A stretch of 64,000 nucleotides of DNA, from positions 1 to 64,000 of the forward strand of contig JAFSPP010000029.1 in the NCBI GenBank assembly GCA_017451425.1. The letters are read 5' to 3'. Positions 30,496 to 39,723 of this stretch are shown piece after piece. A program made the translations under genes and the position numbers. Origin of the DNA: Clostridia bacterium. Its GTDB lineage: Bacteria; Bacillota; Clostridia; Oscillospirales; Acutalibacteraceae. How positions within the stretch are numbered: the first letter of the stretch is position 1; the number at the start of each line of letters is the position of its first letter. A model generated the notes under the pieces. That model ran no database searches. It was not told the origin of the DNA and saw only the letters and a program-made list of their open reading frames with translations.

Positions 30496-31194
30496 ATGAA
30501 GAAAATTCTTGTTGCTGAAGATGAAGCCGCTATCCGCGAGTTTATAGTCATAAACTTAAAGCGCAGCGGCTATACGGTCACGGAGGCCGAGAACGGCCGC
30601 GAGGCCATAGAGGCGTACGAGGCCGCCAAGGGTGACTTTGATGTCGCTCTCCTCGACATAATGATGCCCGAGATGGACGGCATAGAGGTGTGCAAACGCC
30701 TCCGTGAGAAGTCATCGAGCCTCGGCATCATCATGCTGACCGCAAAGACCGAGGAGATGGACAAAGTCACCGGACTTCTTGTCGGCGCTGATGACTACGT
30801 CACAAAGCCGTTTTCACCGGCCGAGCTCATGGCCCGCGTGGATTCGGTTCACCGCCGCGTCGTCATGAACGCGGGAGGTTCAAACACCGCGCCGTCCGTT
30901 ATTGAGCTCGGCGAGTTCGTGCTCGATATCCGCGCACGAACCCTGACCAAAAACGGCGAACTTGTTGACCTGACCCAGGTCGAGTTCCAGATTATGGAAT
31001 ACTTCTTCAAGAACCCCTCAGCCGCACTTTCGCGTACCGACATCCTCAAGGAGGTATGGGGCGCTTCCTACTACGGCGAGGAGAAGATAGTAGACGTCAA
31101 CATCAGACGTCTGCGCATAAAGATAGAGGACACTCCTTCGAATCCGAGACACCTGACGACAGTCTGGGGACTCGGATACAAGTGGGTTGTATAA
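30496..31194 (+). CDS. OmpR/PhoB-family response regulator
   Basis: 232 residues. The receiver domain has the acidic pair in VAEDEAA, phosphoacceptor D54 (LLDIMMPEMDG) and the KPF lysine (YVTKPFSPAELMARV). The C-terminal winged helix is complete (LTQVEFQIMEYFFKNP...VNIRRLRIKIEDTPSNPRHLTTVWGLGYKW). It is paired with the kinase 38 nt downstream. The three phased TTGTAAY repeats at 1082 have the spacing such regulators bind, but no link is shown. Confidence 0.95.
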   Translation: MKKILVAEDEAAIREFIVINLKRSGYTVTEAENGREAIEAYEAAKGDFDVALLDIMMPEMDGIEVCKRLREKSSSLGIIMLTAKTEEMDKVTGLLVGADDYVTKPFSPAELMARVDSVHRRVVMNAGGSNTAPSVIELGEFVLDIRARTLTKNGELVDLTQVEFQIMEYFFKNPSAALSRTDILKEVWGASYYGEEKIVDVNIRRLRIKIEDTPSNPRHLTTVWGLGYKWVV

Positions 31195-31232
31195 ATTTCA
31201 CTTCTTAAATCTCTTTGAAGGGAGGGACACGA

Positions 31233-32765
31233 TTGGCAGCTTTGGAAGAAGAGAAAAAGGAACAGAAAAAAGCGGAAAAGCGACCTCTTTCCGGTATTGC
31301 CAGACGTTGGGTGCTCAACACCTTTCTCATCGTCTGGATTATCCTTCTGATATTTGCCGTTGTGTTCCTTATTATCATTCAGCGATTTTACATGTCGACC
31401 GTGACGAACAAGCTCTCTTCGCAGTATTCGAACTCGGTCGCAAATTACTTCTCTCAATACATAGGCGGCACCTCGGACAGGTTTGAGACAGGTGCCCGCG
31501 AATACGTCCAGAACTTCCAGCAGAAAGATGTCATGGAAGTCTGGGTCATCGACAGCACGGGACGTGTTGTCGTATCTTCCTCGGGATTCAGCATTGAACC
31601 CCAGACCATTCCCGATTATGAGGCGGCGCTGAAAAGCGAGACCCGTACGGCGACCTACAAGGGAGCGAGCAGTTCGGGTGAGTCGATAGCGGCGCAGACC
31701 TTCCTGCTGCCGACTTCAAACGGCGAGGAGACGGGCGCGGTGCGCTATATCATCTCCCTTGCCGATCTTGAAAACCAGCAGGGCAAGCTCTTTATAATCA
31801 TCTTCTTCGTATTCCTGATACTCGTACTCATAATCATCATTTCGGGTATCCTGTTCATTGACTCGATCATCAGTCCCGTAAATGAGATAAACAAGATAGC
31901 TACACGCGTCGCGGAGGGCGACCTCACTGCCCGCGCACCGCCGCAGAAGTACGAGGATGAAATCTCGGAGCTTGCAAACAACATAAACTACATGGTTGAG
32001 GAGATAAGCTCCACCGATAAAATGAAGAATGACTTCATTTCCACCGTGTCACACGAGATGAAGACCCCGCTCACGGCCATAAAGGGCTGGGGCGAGACTC
32101 TGCTCGATGTAGGGGACACCGATCCCGAACTCACAAAGCGAGGAATTGAAGTTATCATAAACGAGTCGGGTCGTCTGACAAACGTCGTAAATGACCTGCT
32201 TGACCTCTCGCGTATCGTAAACGGCCGTCTGACGCTCAGAACGGACCGTATAGACGCTTTGGCCGAGCTTGACGAGACAATCTTCGTCTTCAAGGAAAGG
32301 TCGATGCGCGAGGGCATAGAGCTCATTTACAACGCCCCGCACAACCCGACGCCCATGGTCGGCGATGCCGACCGCTTAAAGCAGGTCTTCGTAAACATAC
32401 TGGACAACGCCTTCAAGTACAACGAGCAGGGCGGCAAGGTCTTCGTCTCGGCAGAGATCATACCGGGCGAAGAAGGCACAGCCACGCTCAAAGTCACTGT
32501 TGAAGATACAGGCTGCGGTATCTCGGAGGAGGATCTTCCGAAGGTCAAGCAGAAGTTCTACAAGTCCAATATCTCAGTCAAGGGCAGCGGCATAGGCCTC
32601 GCCGTCTGCGATGAGATAGTTACAATGCACAACGGTACGCTCGATATCGCTTCAGTACTCGGCGAGGGCACTACCGTGACCGTGACGCTGCCCATAGAAT
32701 ATGTTGAGGTGGCGGAGACAATACCTGCGGCAAATGAAACAGAAGAGGAGCAACCGGATGTCTGA
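31233..32765 (+). CDS. Sensor histidine kinase
   Basis: About 510 residues from TTG 31233, selected because AAGGGAGGG sits 7 nt upstream. Two membrane helices (about residues 29-52 and 195-220) flank an extracytoplasmic sensor domain. A HAMP linker follows (SPVNEINKIATRVAEGDLTAR), then the H-box FISTVSHEMKTPL, and the N, G1 and G2 boxes (NILDNAFKYNEQGG, VEDTGCGI, KGSGIGLAV). It phosphorylates the preceding response regulator. The signal sensed is unknown. Confidence 0.95.
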   Translation: MAALEEEKKEQKKAEKRPLSGIARRWVLNTFLIVWIILLIFAVVFLIIIQRFYMSTVTNKLSSQYSNSVANYFSQYIGGTSDRFETGAREYVQNFQQKDVMEVWVIDSTGRVVVSSSGFSIEPQTIPDYEAALKSETRTATYKGASSSGESIAAQTFLLPTSNGEETGAVRYIISLADLENQQGKLFIIIFFVFLILVLIIIISGILFIDSIISPVNEINKIATRVAEGDLTARAPPQKYEDEISELANNINYMVEEISSTDKMKNDFISTVSHEMKTPLTAIKGWGETLLDVGDTDPELTKRGIEVIINESGRLTNVVNDLLDLSRIVNGRLTLRTDRIDALAELDETIFVFKERSMREGIELIYNAPHNPTPMVGDADRLKQVFVNILDNAFKYNEQGGKVFVSAEIIPGEEGTATLKVTVEDTGCGISEEDLPKVKQKFYKSNISVKGSGIGLAVCDEIVTMHNGTLDIASVLGEGTTVTVTLPIEYVEVAETIPAANETEEEQPDV

Positions 32766-33723
32766 TTCCAGGAAAACATTAATAGGCGGACAGGCCCTCA
32801 TAGAGGGTATAGTTATGCGCGGAAAGCACGTAGCTGCGATGGGTATCCGCCTTCCGAGCGGAGAGATAGAGATAACCGAGAAGGAACTCCATCCCTTGAG
32901 CGACAAGTATAAAATAGCGGGTGTCCCGGTAATCCGCGGCGTGGTGAATTTCGTTGAGTCCATAACCTTCGGTTACAAGTGTCTCATGGAATCCGCCGAG
33001 AAATCCGGTCTTGAGGACACCGAGTCCGAGTCCAAGGTTGACAAGTGGCTCACCGAGCATTTCAGCGACAAGGTAATGCCGATAATCGGCGTTATTTCGG
33101 CAATCCTGGGCGTGGCGCTCGCCCTCGGACTCTTCATGTACCTGCCCGCGCTCATAAATGACCTTCTCGACAAATACGCCTTCTCGGGCGGCATAGCGAA
33201 GCACAATCTTCAGCCCCTGGTTGAGGGTATCATCAAGATAATCATTTTCATCTTTTATATGTGGGCAGTCTCACAGATGAAGGACATAAAGCGCGTGTTC
33301 ATGTACCACGGTGCGGAGCACAAGACAATCTTCTGCTACGAGAACAATGAGGAACTCACCGTGGAGAACGTCAGGAAGCAGATCCGCTTCCATCCGCGCT
33401 GCGGAACAAGCTTCATGTTCGTGCTCATGATTTTAAGTATTTTCATAGCGACGATTCTTGTCCTGATCTTCCCCTGGCTGCGCGCGAGCAGAGTGGTCTG
33501 GGTACTGGCAAAACTCCTCGTTTTGCCCATAGTTATGGGAATCGGCTATGAGTACATCAAGTACGCGGGACGCCATGACAACATCTGTACGAAGATAGGT
33601 TCTGCCCCCGGTCTGTGGATGCAGCGCATCTCCACCGTTGAGCCCGATGACAGTATGATAGAGGTCGGAATTGCGGCCTTCAAATACGTGCTTGAGCACG
33701 ATGAGGATCTGGATATAAAATGA
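32758..33723 (+). CDS. DUF1385 membrane protein (YqhQ family)
   Basis: 321 residues from ATG 32758, overlapping the kinase stop. The N-terminal IGGQALIEGIVMRG is the family hallmark. Membrane helices lie near residues 110-132, 158-176 and 225-265. Between them are conserved polar motifs, YHGAEHKTIFCYE and RFHPRCGTSFMF, that look like metal-binding residues. The role in Firmicutes is unsettled. It commonly precedes prmC and prfA; here prmC overlaps it by 4 nt and prfA is absent. Confidence 0.92.
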   Translation: MSDSRKTLIGGQALIEGIVMRGKHVAAMGIRLPSGEIEITEKELHPLSDKYKIAGVPVIRGVVNFVESITFGYKCLMESAEKSGLEDTESESKVDKWLTEHFSDKVMPIIGVISAILGVALALGLFMYLPALINDLLDKYAFSGGIAKHNLQPLVEGIIKIIIFIFYMWAVSQMKDIKRVFMYHGAEHKTIFCYENNEELTVENVRKQIRFHPRCGTSFMFVLMILSIFIATILVLIFPWLRASRVVWVLAKLLVLPIVMGIGYEYIKYAGRHDNICTKIGSAPGLWMQRISTVEPDDSMIEVGIAAFKYVLEHDEDLDIK

Positions 33724-34520
33724 CGGAAAAATCACTCGAAAAATCCGTATATGAGAAACTGTGCGGCGTCGTCGATCCCGACGACGCCTCTGTTGATGCG
33801 CGCGAGCTCGTGCGTTTTGCCGACGGCGATGAGGCGAAACTCTCAGATGCCGTTGGGAGGCGACTTTCGGGTGAGCCTTTGCAGTATATAATCGGCGAGT
33901 GGGACTTTTATAACTGCACATTCCGTGTAGGCGAGGGAGTGTTTATTCCGCGTCCTGAGACGGAACTGCTTGTCGATGAGACACTGGAATTCCTGAAAGG
34001 ACGCAGCGACGGGGAAAAGACGGTGCTTGACCTCTGCTCCGGAAGCGGTTGTATTGCCATATCAATCGCGAAAAACTGCCCTGAGGCTAAGGTGCTCGCG
34101 GTTGAAAAAAGTCCCGCTGCGTTTGAGTTTTTAAAGCAGAATATAATCCTGAATCAGGTGAAGGTGAGCGCCTTCAATGATGACATTCTCGATGGCTGCG
34201 GCCATCTGACAAAAGGCCGCTTTGATGTGATTGTCTCAAACCCTCCGTACGTGCGGAAAAACGAGCTTGAAACCCTGCAGACAGAGGTTCTGCGGGAGCC
34301 CGTCGAGGCACTCGACGGGGGAGAAGACGGCCTCGTCTTCTACCATGCGATCGCTGATCGCTGGCTCCCGCTTGTCCGGCCCGGCGGCCTTTTGATCGTC
34401 GAATGCGGCGAGGACCAGGCCGAAGATGTAAAGAGTATCTTTTCGGCCGCATCCGACGGGGCGGTGTACACGCTTGATGATTTTGCCGGAATACATCGCG
34501 CAGTGGCAATAAAATCTTGA
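33720..34520 (+). CDS. prmC: Release factor glutamine methyltransferase
   Basis: 266 residues. An N-terminal helical domain (ELVRFADGDEAKLSDAVGRRLSGEPLQYIIGEWDFYNCTF) is followed by the SAM-binding domain (VLDLCSGSGCIAISIAKNCP) and the catalytic NPPYV motif (VSNPPYVRKNEL). It methylates the GGQ glutamine of release factors. It overlaps the DUF1385 gene by ATGA. Confidence 0.95.
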   Translation: MTEKSLEKSVYEKLCGVVDPDDASVDARELVRFADGDEAKLSDAVGRRLSGEPLQYIIGEWDFYNCTFRVGEGVFIPRPETELLVDETLEFLKGRSDGEKTVLDLCSGSGCIAISIAKNCPEAKVLAVEKSPAAFEFLKQNIILNQVKVSAFNDDILDGCGHLTKGRFDVIVSNPPYVRKNELETLQTEVLREPVEALDGGEDGLVFYHAIADRWLPLVRPGGLLIVECGEDQAEDVKSIFSAASDGAVYTLDDFAGIHRAVAIKS

Positions 34521-34545
34521 CGGTTTATCAGTTTTTTAGTATTCT
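34517..34545 (+). promoter_or_regulatory. Promoter of the M50 protease-scpAB operon
   Basis: TTGACG (34517-34522), overlapping the prmC stop region, and TATTCT (34540-34545) are separated by 17 nt. The next gene begins at 34595 with AGGAGGA upstream. Confidence 0.65.
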
Positions 34546-34594
34546 ATTATATGTATTATTTTGCGCATTAGATATTAAATGAGGAGGATAGCCC

Positions 34595-35263
34595 ATGCTG
34601 CTTCGCGCTCTTTTCAGCGGAGACATACTGACAATAGCAGTAACGGTTGTGGCTGCAGTCTTTCTCGTTTTCGTCTGTATACCCGTACATGAACTTGCGC
34701 ACGGCTACGTTGCCTATAAGCGCGGAGACAAGAGCATAAAGACCTCAGGTCAGCTCTCGCTCGACCCGCTTGCACATATTGATCCTTTGGGCGCAGTGAT
34801 GATTGCCCTCATCGGCTTCGGCTGGGGCAAACCCTGCAGAGTAAACCCGTACGCCTTCAAGAACCCGAAGAAGGAGATGGCGATAATCGCCGCCTCGGGT
34901 CCTCTCTCAAATCTGCTCCTCGGTCTGGTGCTCATTTTCATCCGCGTACTGCTCAATGTCGTCGCGCCGAATTTCATGGGCATCGTCATGGGCCAGGCAG
35001 TTGACATCTTTCTCCAGGTCACGGCTCAGATTACCATCTGGCTCGGAGTTTTAAACCTTCTGCCCATACCCATGTTTGACGGCTTTACCATTGTCCGTGC
35101 CTTTTTGAAACCCCAAACGGAAGAAATGGTACTACAGAATCAGCAGATGATAATGATCATCGTCATCATTCTTTTCTTTACGAGAATCCTGGCCATTCCC
35201 GTTGAGTTCATCTCAAACTTCATCATTGAATTCTTCTACTGGCTCTGTGCCCTGCCGTTTTAA
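34595..35263 (+). CDS. Site-2-protease-family (M50) membrane metalloprotease
   Basis: 222 residues with four or five membrane helices. The zinc site is HELAHGY (HExxH, first helix) with the third ligand in NLLPIPMFDGFTIV. The conserved FGWGKPCRVNPYAF loop and IAASGPLSNLLLG helix define this short subgroup, which commonly sits beside scpA. It cleaves substrates within the membrane; the natural substrate is not known. Confidence 0.92.
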   Translation: MLLRALFSGDILTIAVTVVAAVFLVFVCIPVHELAHGYVAYKRGDKSIKTSGQLSLDPLAHIDPLGAVMIALIGFGWGKPCRVNPYAFKNPKKEMAIIAASGPLSNLLLGLVLIFIRVLLNVVAPNFMGIVMGQAVDIFLQVTAQITIWLGVLNLLPIPMFDGFTIVRAFLKPQTEEMVLQNQQMIMIIVIILFFTRILAIPVEFISNFIIEFFYWLCALPF

Positions 35264-35273
35264 GGGGTGCGCC

Positions 35274-35990
35274 ATGGAGAAGATTAATTACAAACTCGAG
35301 GTCTTTGAAGGTCCTATGGACCTGCTCTTAAGCCTCATCACCAAGCACAAGCTTGATATTATGGACATTCCCATTGTCACCCTCGTTGACCAGTACACGG
35401 AGTACGTAAGGGCAATGCAGGACTCAGACATGGAGGTCGCTTCCGAGTTTCTGGAGATGGCCGCAAGACTCGTCTATATCAAGACGGTGTCGCTGCTGCC
35501 GAAACACGAGGAAGCGGAACAGCTCAAAGCCGAGCTCCAGGGCGAGCTCCTCGAGTACCGCGACTGCCAGCTCATGGCAGGTAAACTCGCGGATGAGGCG
35601 AAAGGCTTTGACTTCATCGGCAGGAAGGCCGATGTCATCGACAGGGACACCACATACAGGCTGTTCCACGAGCCGGACGAGCTCTTCAGGGCTTATATCT
35701 CAGCCCTCGGCAAAGGCGCCAGAAAGCTGCCGCCACCGGCTTCGTCATTCACCGCAATCGTATCAAAGAAGATCGTATCCGTATCTTCCAAGATTGTCTT
35801 TATACTTCGCCGCGCGCTTAAGGGCGGCAACCTGAGTTTCAGGTCGCTTATTGAGGCCTCGGAGTCCCGCTCGGACATGGTCGCGACCTTCCTCGCGGTC
35901 CTCGAACTCCTGAAAGCCGGCCGTATGACCGCGCAGGGCGAGGGTGACGAGATGAAATTCACACTTAACAACGAGAAGAACGGGAGTTGA
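35274..35990 (+). CDS. scpA: Segregation and condensation protein A
   Basis: 238 residues from ATG 35274. The kleisin N-terminus YKLEVFEGPMDLLLSLI is diagnostic, followed by a helical linker and a C-terminal winged helix (MVATFLAVLELLKAGRM). With ScpB and SMC it forms the bacterial condensin that compacts and separates chromosomes. The ribosome site is GGGGTG, and scpB begins 5 nt after its stop. Confidence 0.95.
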   Translation: MEKINYKLEVFEGPMDLLLSLITKHKLDIMDIPIVTLVDQYTEYVRAMQDSDMEVASEFLEMAARLVYIKTVSLLPKHEEAEQLKAELQGELLEYRDCQLMAGKLADEAKGFDFIGRKADVIDRDTTYRLFHEPDELFRAYISALGKGARKLPPPASSFTAIVSKKIVSVSSKIVFILRRALKGGNLSFRSLIEASESRSDMVATFLAVLELLKAGRMTAQGEGDEMKFTLNNEKNGS

Positions 35991-35995
35991 GAAAC

Positions 35996-36553
35996 TTGAA
36001 CGCAAAGACACTGCAGGCAAGCGTGGAGGCCATTCTCTTCGCAGCCGGCGATCCGGTGCCCGTATCCCGTCTCTCAAGCGCACTCGAGATTGAACCCGAA
36101 CTTGCCGAGCAGGTTCTTTTAAACCTGAAGGCCGAGTATGACGAACGCGACGGAGGAATCTGTATCCTCCACCTCGGCGACAAGTTCCAGATGTGCACGC
36201 GCACCGAGTTCTCCGAAGAGGTCCGTCGCGTCCTCGAGATGCGCCGCAACGTGCCCCTCTCGCAGGCTGCCTTTGAAGTCCTTGCGGTTGTGGCATACAA
36301 CCAGCCCGTAACAAAGTCCTTCATCGAACAGGTTCGTGGAGTTGACTGTTCCGGAGTAATTACATCGCTTACCGAAAAAGACCTCATTGAGGAGAGGGGC
36401 AGGCTCGATCTCCCCGGTAAGCCGATAGTCTACGGTACAACACCGGCGTTTTTACGCTGTTTTTGTATGGAGTCTCTCGATGAGCTCCCCGCGCTTCCCG
36501 GTTCCGAGGAACCCGAGGCGACAGAGGAGGAGCCCGCGGAGGACGCCGAATAA
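35996..36553 (+). CDS. scpB: Segregation and condensation protein B
   Basis: 185 residues from TTG 35996, favoured over TTG 35987 because GGGAG is then 9 nt upstream. Two winged-helix domains are visible (LQASVEAILFAAGDPVPVSRLSSAL and PLSQAAFEVLAVVAYNQPVTKSFIEQVRGVDC, ending YGTTPAFLRCF). It is a dimeric partner of ScpA in the condensin complex. The acidic tail is variable. Confidence 0.95.
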   Translation: MNAKTLQASVEAILFAAGDPVPVSRLSSALEIEPELAEQVLLNLKAEYDERDGGICILHLGDKFQMCTRTEFSEEVRRVLEMRRNVPLSQAAFEVLAVVAYNQPVTKSFIEQVRGVDCSGVITSLTEKDLIEERGRLDLPGKPIVYGTTPAFLRCFCMESLDELPALPGSEEPEATEEEPAEDAE

Positions 36554-36600
36554 AATTGTTCAAAATTATTCAAAATATACACAGGGGGAGGTGTTGATTA

Positions 36601-37614
36601 TTGGTACTTCTTAAAATCCTCTTTTGGCTTATCTTTATCGTACTTGTGCTTGCGATACTTATCATCGGATTTGTTCTTTTTGCCCTCTCGGTCAAAATCC
36701 AGATTATCGGTGACTACGCAGACGAGAAGAAGAGATTCTGGGTCAAGTACGGCATTATCAAGCTGAAAGTTTACCCCGAGATGTTCTCCGAAAAGTCCAA
36801 GAGGCGCCGCGCCAAGCTGATGGGCTACATCCGCTCCTGGTTCGGACCTACGGCAAGAAAGGTCTCAAATAAGGCTAAGGCCAAGGCTACGGAGAAGTTT
36901 GAGGAGACAAAGGAGAAAAAGGCTGCCGAGAAAGATCTGAACACGGCTGTCGAAATCCGGGAAGAGGAGAAACGCATCGCCGAGGAGGAGCGCAGGCTGA
37001 ACGAGGAGATCCCTCGCGCACAGGCTTCTTACGAGGCTGCAGTTGAAGCCGAAGAGAAGGGCGAGCCGCTGCCGAATGTCGTTAACCAGGATGAAGTCTC
37101 AAAGATCGAAAGCATCAAGACTTCATGGAAAGCCGCGGATATTCCGGGCACATATGACAAGGTAAAGAGTTTCCTTTCCGGTTTCTCAACCGACTCTATT
37201 CTTGCTCTGATATCTTCACTCGGAAGCGATACTGGCCACACACTCGGCAAGGTTGGAAGAAGAATCGTAATCAAACGTTTTAATGTGGGACTTGTCGTCA
37301 GCGGAAAGGATGCCGCTTCGACAGCATTAAAGTACGGCCGCATAGCCGCAGTTGCCTATCCGTCACTCGGAAGGATCATGAACAGTCTGAACACAAAGGA
37401 TGTCAGCCTCGATATGACGCCTGACTATCTCGCGAAGAAAGACAGCGGCGAAATTCATGTGACCGTGGCCTTCCGTCCTCTGTTCCTGTTCACACCGTTC
37501 ATAGGTCTCGTACCGAGACTCGGAAAAGACGGTTTCAAGTTCTACAGGGACTACAGCAAGACAAAGAAAGTCAAGTCGAAAAACGCCTCGCAGGCAGGCT
37601 CTGCAGTGGCTTAA
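36601..37614 (+). CDS. DUF2953 membrane-anchored protein
   Basis: 337 residues from TTG 36601 (GGGGGAGGTG upstream). One N-terminal membrane helix (ILFWLIFIVLVLAILIIGFVLFAL) is followed by a charged coiled coil (residues about 85-165, with EEEKRIAEEERRLNEE) and a C-terminal DUF2953 domain (VIKRFNVGLVVSGKDAASTALKYGRIAAVAYP). In spore formers DUF2953 genes often precede gerW/ytfJ, as here. The function is not established. Confidence 0.85.
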   Translation: MVLLKILFWLIFIVLVLAILIIGFVLFALSVKIQIIGDYADEKKRFWVKYGIIKLKVYPEMFSEKSKRRRAKLMGYIRSWFGPTARKVSNKAKAKATEKFEETKEKKAAEKDLNTAVEIREEEKRIAEEERRLNEEIPRAQASYEAAVEAEEKGEPLPNVVNQDEVSKIESIKTSWKAADIPGTYDKVKSFLSGFSTDSILALISSLGSDTGHTLGKVGRRIVIKRFNVGLVVSGKDAASTALKYGRIAAVAYPSLGRIMNSLNTKDVSLDMTPDYLAKKDSGEIHVTVAFRPLFLFTPFIGLVPRLGKDGFKFYRDYSKTKKVKSKNASQAGSAVA

Positions 37615-37654
37615 GATAACAACCAATCAATTAAAATAAACTGAGGTGCTTAAA

Positions 37655-38017
37655 ATGAAAGAAACAGCAACAGCAGGAATGCTCCAGACAACAATCGAGA
37701 AAGTCAAGGATATGATTGACGTTTCCACAATCATCGGCGATCCCGTTTATACTGAGTCGGGTCTTACAATCATCCCCGTTTCAAAGGTAACATACGGTTT
37801 CGCAAGCGGCGGCACAGACTTCCCTTCAAAGAACAGGGAACTCTTCGGCGGCGCAGGCGGTGCAGGCGTCACAATCACTCCTGTTGCATTCCTTCTCATC
37901 CAGAACGGCCAGGTAACTCTTAAGCATATCACTGCTTATGACAACGCCGCTGAGAGAATGGTTAACCTTATGCCCGAGATGTTCGACAAGGTAACCGGCC
38001 TCATCAAGAAAAACTGA
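37655..38017 (+). CDS. gerW: GerW-family sporulation protein (YtfJ)
   Basis: 120 residues from ATG 37655 (GAGGTG upstream). Family motifs are TIIGDPVYTESGLTIIPVSKVTYGFASGGTDF and the glycine-rich GGAGGAGVTITPVAFLLI. In B. subtilis it is a forespore protein needed for L-alanine germination, although many non-sporulating Clostridia retain it. With its DUF2953 partner it supports a spore-forming ancestry. Confidence 0.93.
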   Translation: MKETATAGMLQTTIEKVKDMIDVSTIIGDPVYTESGLTIIPVSKVTYGFASGGTDFPSKNRELFGGAGGAGVTITPVAFLLIQNGQVTLKHITAYDNAAERMVNLMPEMFDKVTGLIKKN

Positions 38018-38032
38018 TTGAAATGCTGAATA

Positions 38033-38061
38033 ATAGCGGGGCTGACGAGGTCGGCCCCGCA
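38033..38061. other. GC-rich hairpin between gerW and rluB
   Basis: GCGGGGC pairs with GCCCCGC around a short spacer. No T-run follows, so it is at best a weak terminator or a processing or attenuation element before rluB. Confidence 0.4.
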
Positions 38062-38103
38062 TTAGTCGTATATTGAGGGTACTTGAAAGAGGGGTTTTTC
38101 TGC

Positions 38104-38832
38104 GTGTCTGACGATAAAATAAGACTCCAGAAGTACATGGCGGACTGCGGTATAGCAAGCCGCAGAAAATCGGAGGAACTCATAGCCTCCGGCAAGGTGA
38201 AGGTCAACGGAAAAGTCGCTTCAATCGGCGACAAGGTTGATCCGAAAAAAGACAAGGTTTCGGTCGAGGGACAGGCTGTTCACGCCGAGACTGAGTTTCG
38301 CTATATCATGCTCAACAAACCCCGCGGTTTCATTACGACGATGAGCGACGAGCGCGGCCGCAAGTGCGTGGCCGAACTTGTCTCCGATGTCGGCGTGCGG
38401 GTCTTTCCTGTCGGACGTCTCGACAAGGATTCGGAAGGGCTTCTGCTCCTGACGAATGACGGAGAGTTCGCAAACAATCTGACCCATCCCTCAAAACATG
38501 TTCCGAAGACCTACAGAGTTACCGTCCGACCGGCCATAAACGAGGATATCTTAAACCACCTCATGACCGGTATCATGATTGACGGCAAGACCACTCTGCC
38601 CGCGCAGGTCAAAGTCCTGACACAGGAGCCTGACCGCGTCGTGCTGGAGATAGTCATCTGTGAGGGCAGGAACCGGCAGATAAGAAAGATGTGCGAAGCG
38701 GAGGGCCTTACCGTCGCGCGCCTTAAGCGCACGGCCGTAGGTCCCGTGAAGCTCGGCATGCTCAAACAGGGCGCCTGGCGCGACCTGACTCCGCAGGAGC
38801 TTAAATCCCTTCGCAACGCAAGGAGAAAGTAA
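38104..38832 (+). CDS. rluB: Pseudouridine synthase, RsuA/RluB family
   Basis: 242 residues from GTG 38104. An N-terminal S4 RNA-binding domain (RLQKYMADCGIASRRKSEELI) is followed by the catalytic domain with GRLDKDSEGLLLLTNDGE (catalytic Asp) and CEGRNRQIRKM. It modifies a uridine in 23S rRNA (RluB) or 16S rRNA (RsuA); position next to scpAB favours RluB. Confidence 0.93.
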   Translation: MSDDKIRLQKYMADCGIASRRKSEELIASGKVKVNGKVASIGDKVDPKKDKVSVEGQAVHAETEFRYIMLNKPRGFITTMSDERGRKCVAELVSDVGVRVFPVGRLDKDSEGLLLLTNDGEFANNLTHPSKHVPKTYRVTVRPAINEDILNHLMTGIMIDGKTTLPAQVKVLTQEPDRVVLEIVICEGRNRQIRKMCEAEGLTVARLKRTAVGPVKLGMLKQGAWRDLTPQELKSLRNARRK

Positions 38833-38833
38833 T

Positions 38834-39712
38834 ATGACAAGAAGCATGACAGGCTTCGGTCGCGCTCAGCGTGACACGGAGAATCTCTTTGTCTCCGTTG
38901 AACTCAAGAGTGTGAACCACAGGTATTTCGAACTTTACTCACGCGTGCCGAGAGCATACGGTTTTCTTGATGAGAAGATAAAGTCATATCTCCAGAATCG
39001 TGTCGCCAGGGGCAAGATAGAATGCAACGTCGTAATCGAGACCTCGGATTCCGATTATGCTCAGGTGCGTGTAAACCATTCACTCGCTGAGGCCTACATC
39101 AAAGCGCTGAACGAGCTTGAAGAGAAGTACAACATAAAGAACGATGTGTCCGTCACGTCGCTCTCGCGCTTCCCCGACGTGCTCTCCGTGCACAAGAGTG
39201 AGGCTGATGAGGACGCCATATGGGCGGCAGTGAAAGAGGTGCTCGAAGCCGCGACGGACAACTTTGTCGCGATGCGCGAGCGCGAGGGAGAGAAACTCCG
39301 CGAGGATATCTGCTCACGCGCTGACACCATCCTTGAGAAGGTGGCCTTCGTTGAGGCGCGCTCGCCCGAGACGGTGAAAGAGTACAACGAGAAGATGAAA
39401 CAGCGTATCCGTGAACTCATTGATGACGCTACGGTCGACGAGCAGAGGCTCCTTCAGGAGGCCGCAATCTTCGCCGATAAGGTGGCCGTTGACGAGGAGA
39501 CGGTGCGTCTGAGAAGCCATATAGAGCAGCTTAAGGCTATGTTCGATGAGACCGAGGCCATAGGCAAGAAGATGGACTTCCTAGTTCAGGAAATAAACCG
39601 TGAGGCCAACACCATAGGCTCCAAGGCCGCTGATTTTGAAATCGGCAGGACGGTCGTGGAGATAAAGGCAGAGGTCGAAAAAATAAGGGAACAGGTACAG
39701 AACATAGAGTAG
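38834..39712 (+). CDS. YicC/YloC-family endoribonuclease
   Basis: 292 residues. It starts RSMTGFGRAQRD, the family hallmark, with VELKSVNHRYFELYSRVP nearby, and ends in the DUF1732 domain (FLVQEINREANTIGSKAADFEI, then VVEIKAEVEKIREQVQNIE). YicC and YloC proteins are oligomeric endoribonucleases acting in RNA decay. It heads the yicC-remA-gmk-rpoZ-priA-def-fmt run conserved in Firmicutes. Confidence 0.95.
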   Translation: MTRSMTGFGRAQRDTENLFVSVELKSVNHRYFELYSRVPRAYGFLDEKIKSYLQNRVARGKIECNVVIETSDSDYAQVRVNHSLAEAYIKALNELEEKYNIKNDVSVTSLSRFPDVLSVHKSEADEDAIWAAVKEVLEAATDNFVAMREREGEKLREDICSRADTILEKVAFVEARSPETVKEYNEKMKQRIRELIDDATVDEQRLLQEAAIFADKVAVDEETVRLRSHIEQLKAMFDETEAIGKKMDFLVQEINREANTIGSKAADFEIGRTVVEIKAEVEKIREQVQNIE

Positions 39713-39723
39713 GACGAAGGCTC

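Noticed and set aside
35763-36314. A 183-residue minus-strand frame
   Set aside because: Antisense to scpA and scpB, Arg/Pro/Gly-rich in the manner of a GC-driven shadow frame, without a ribosome site.
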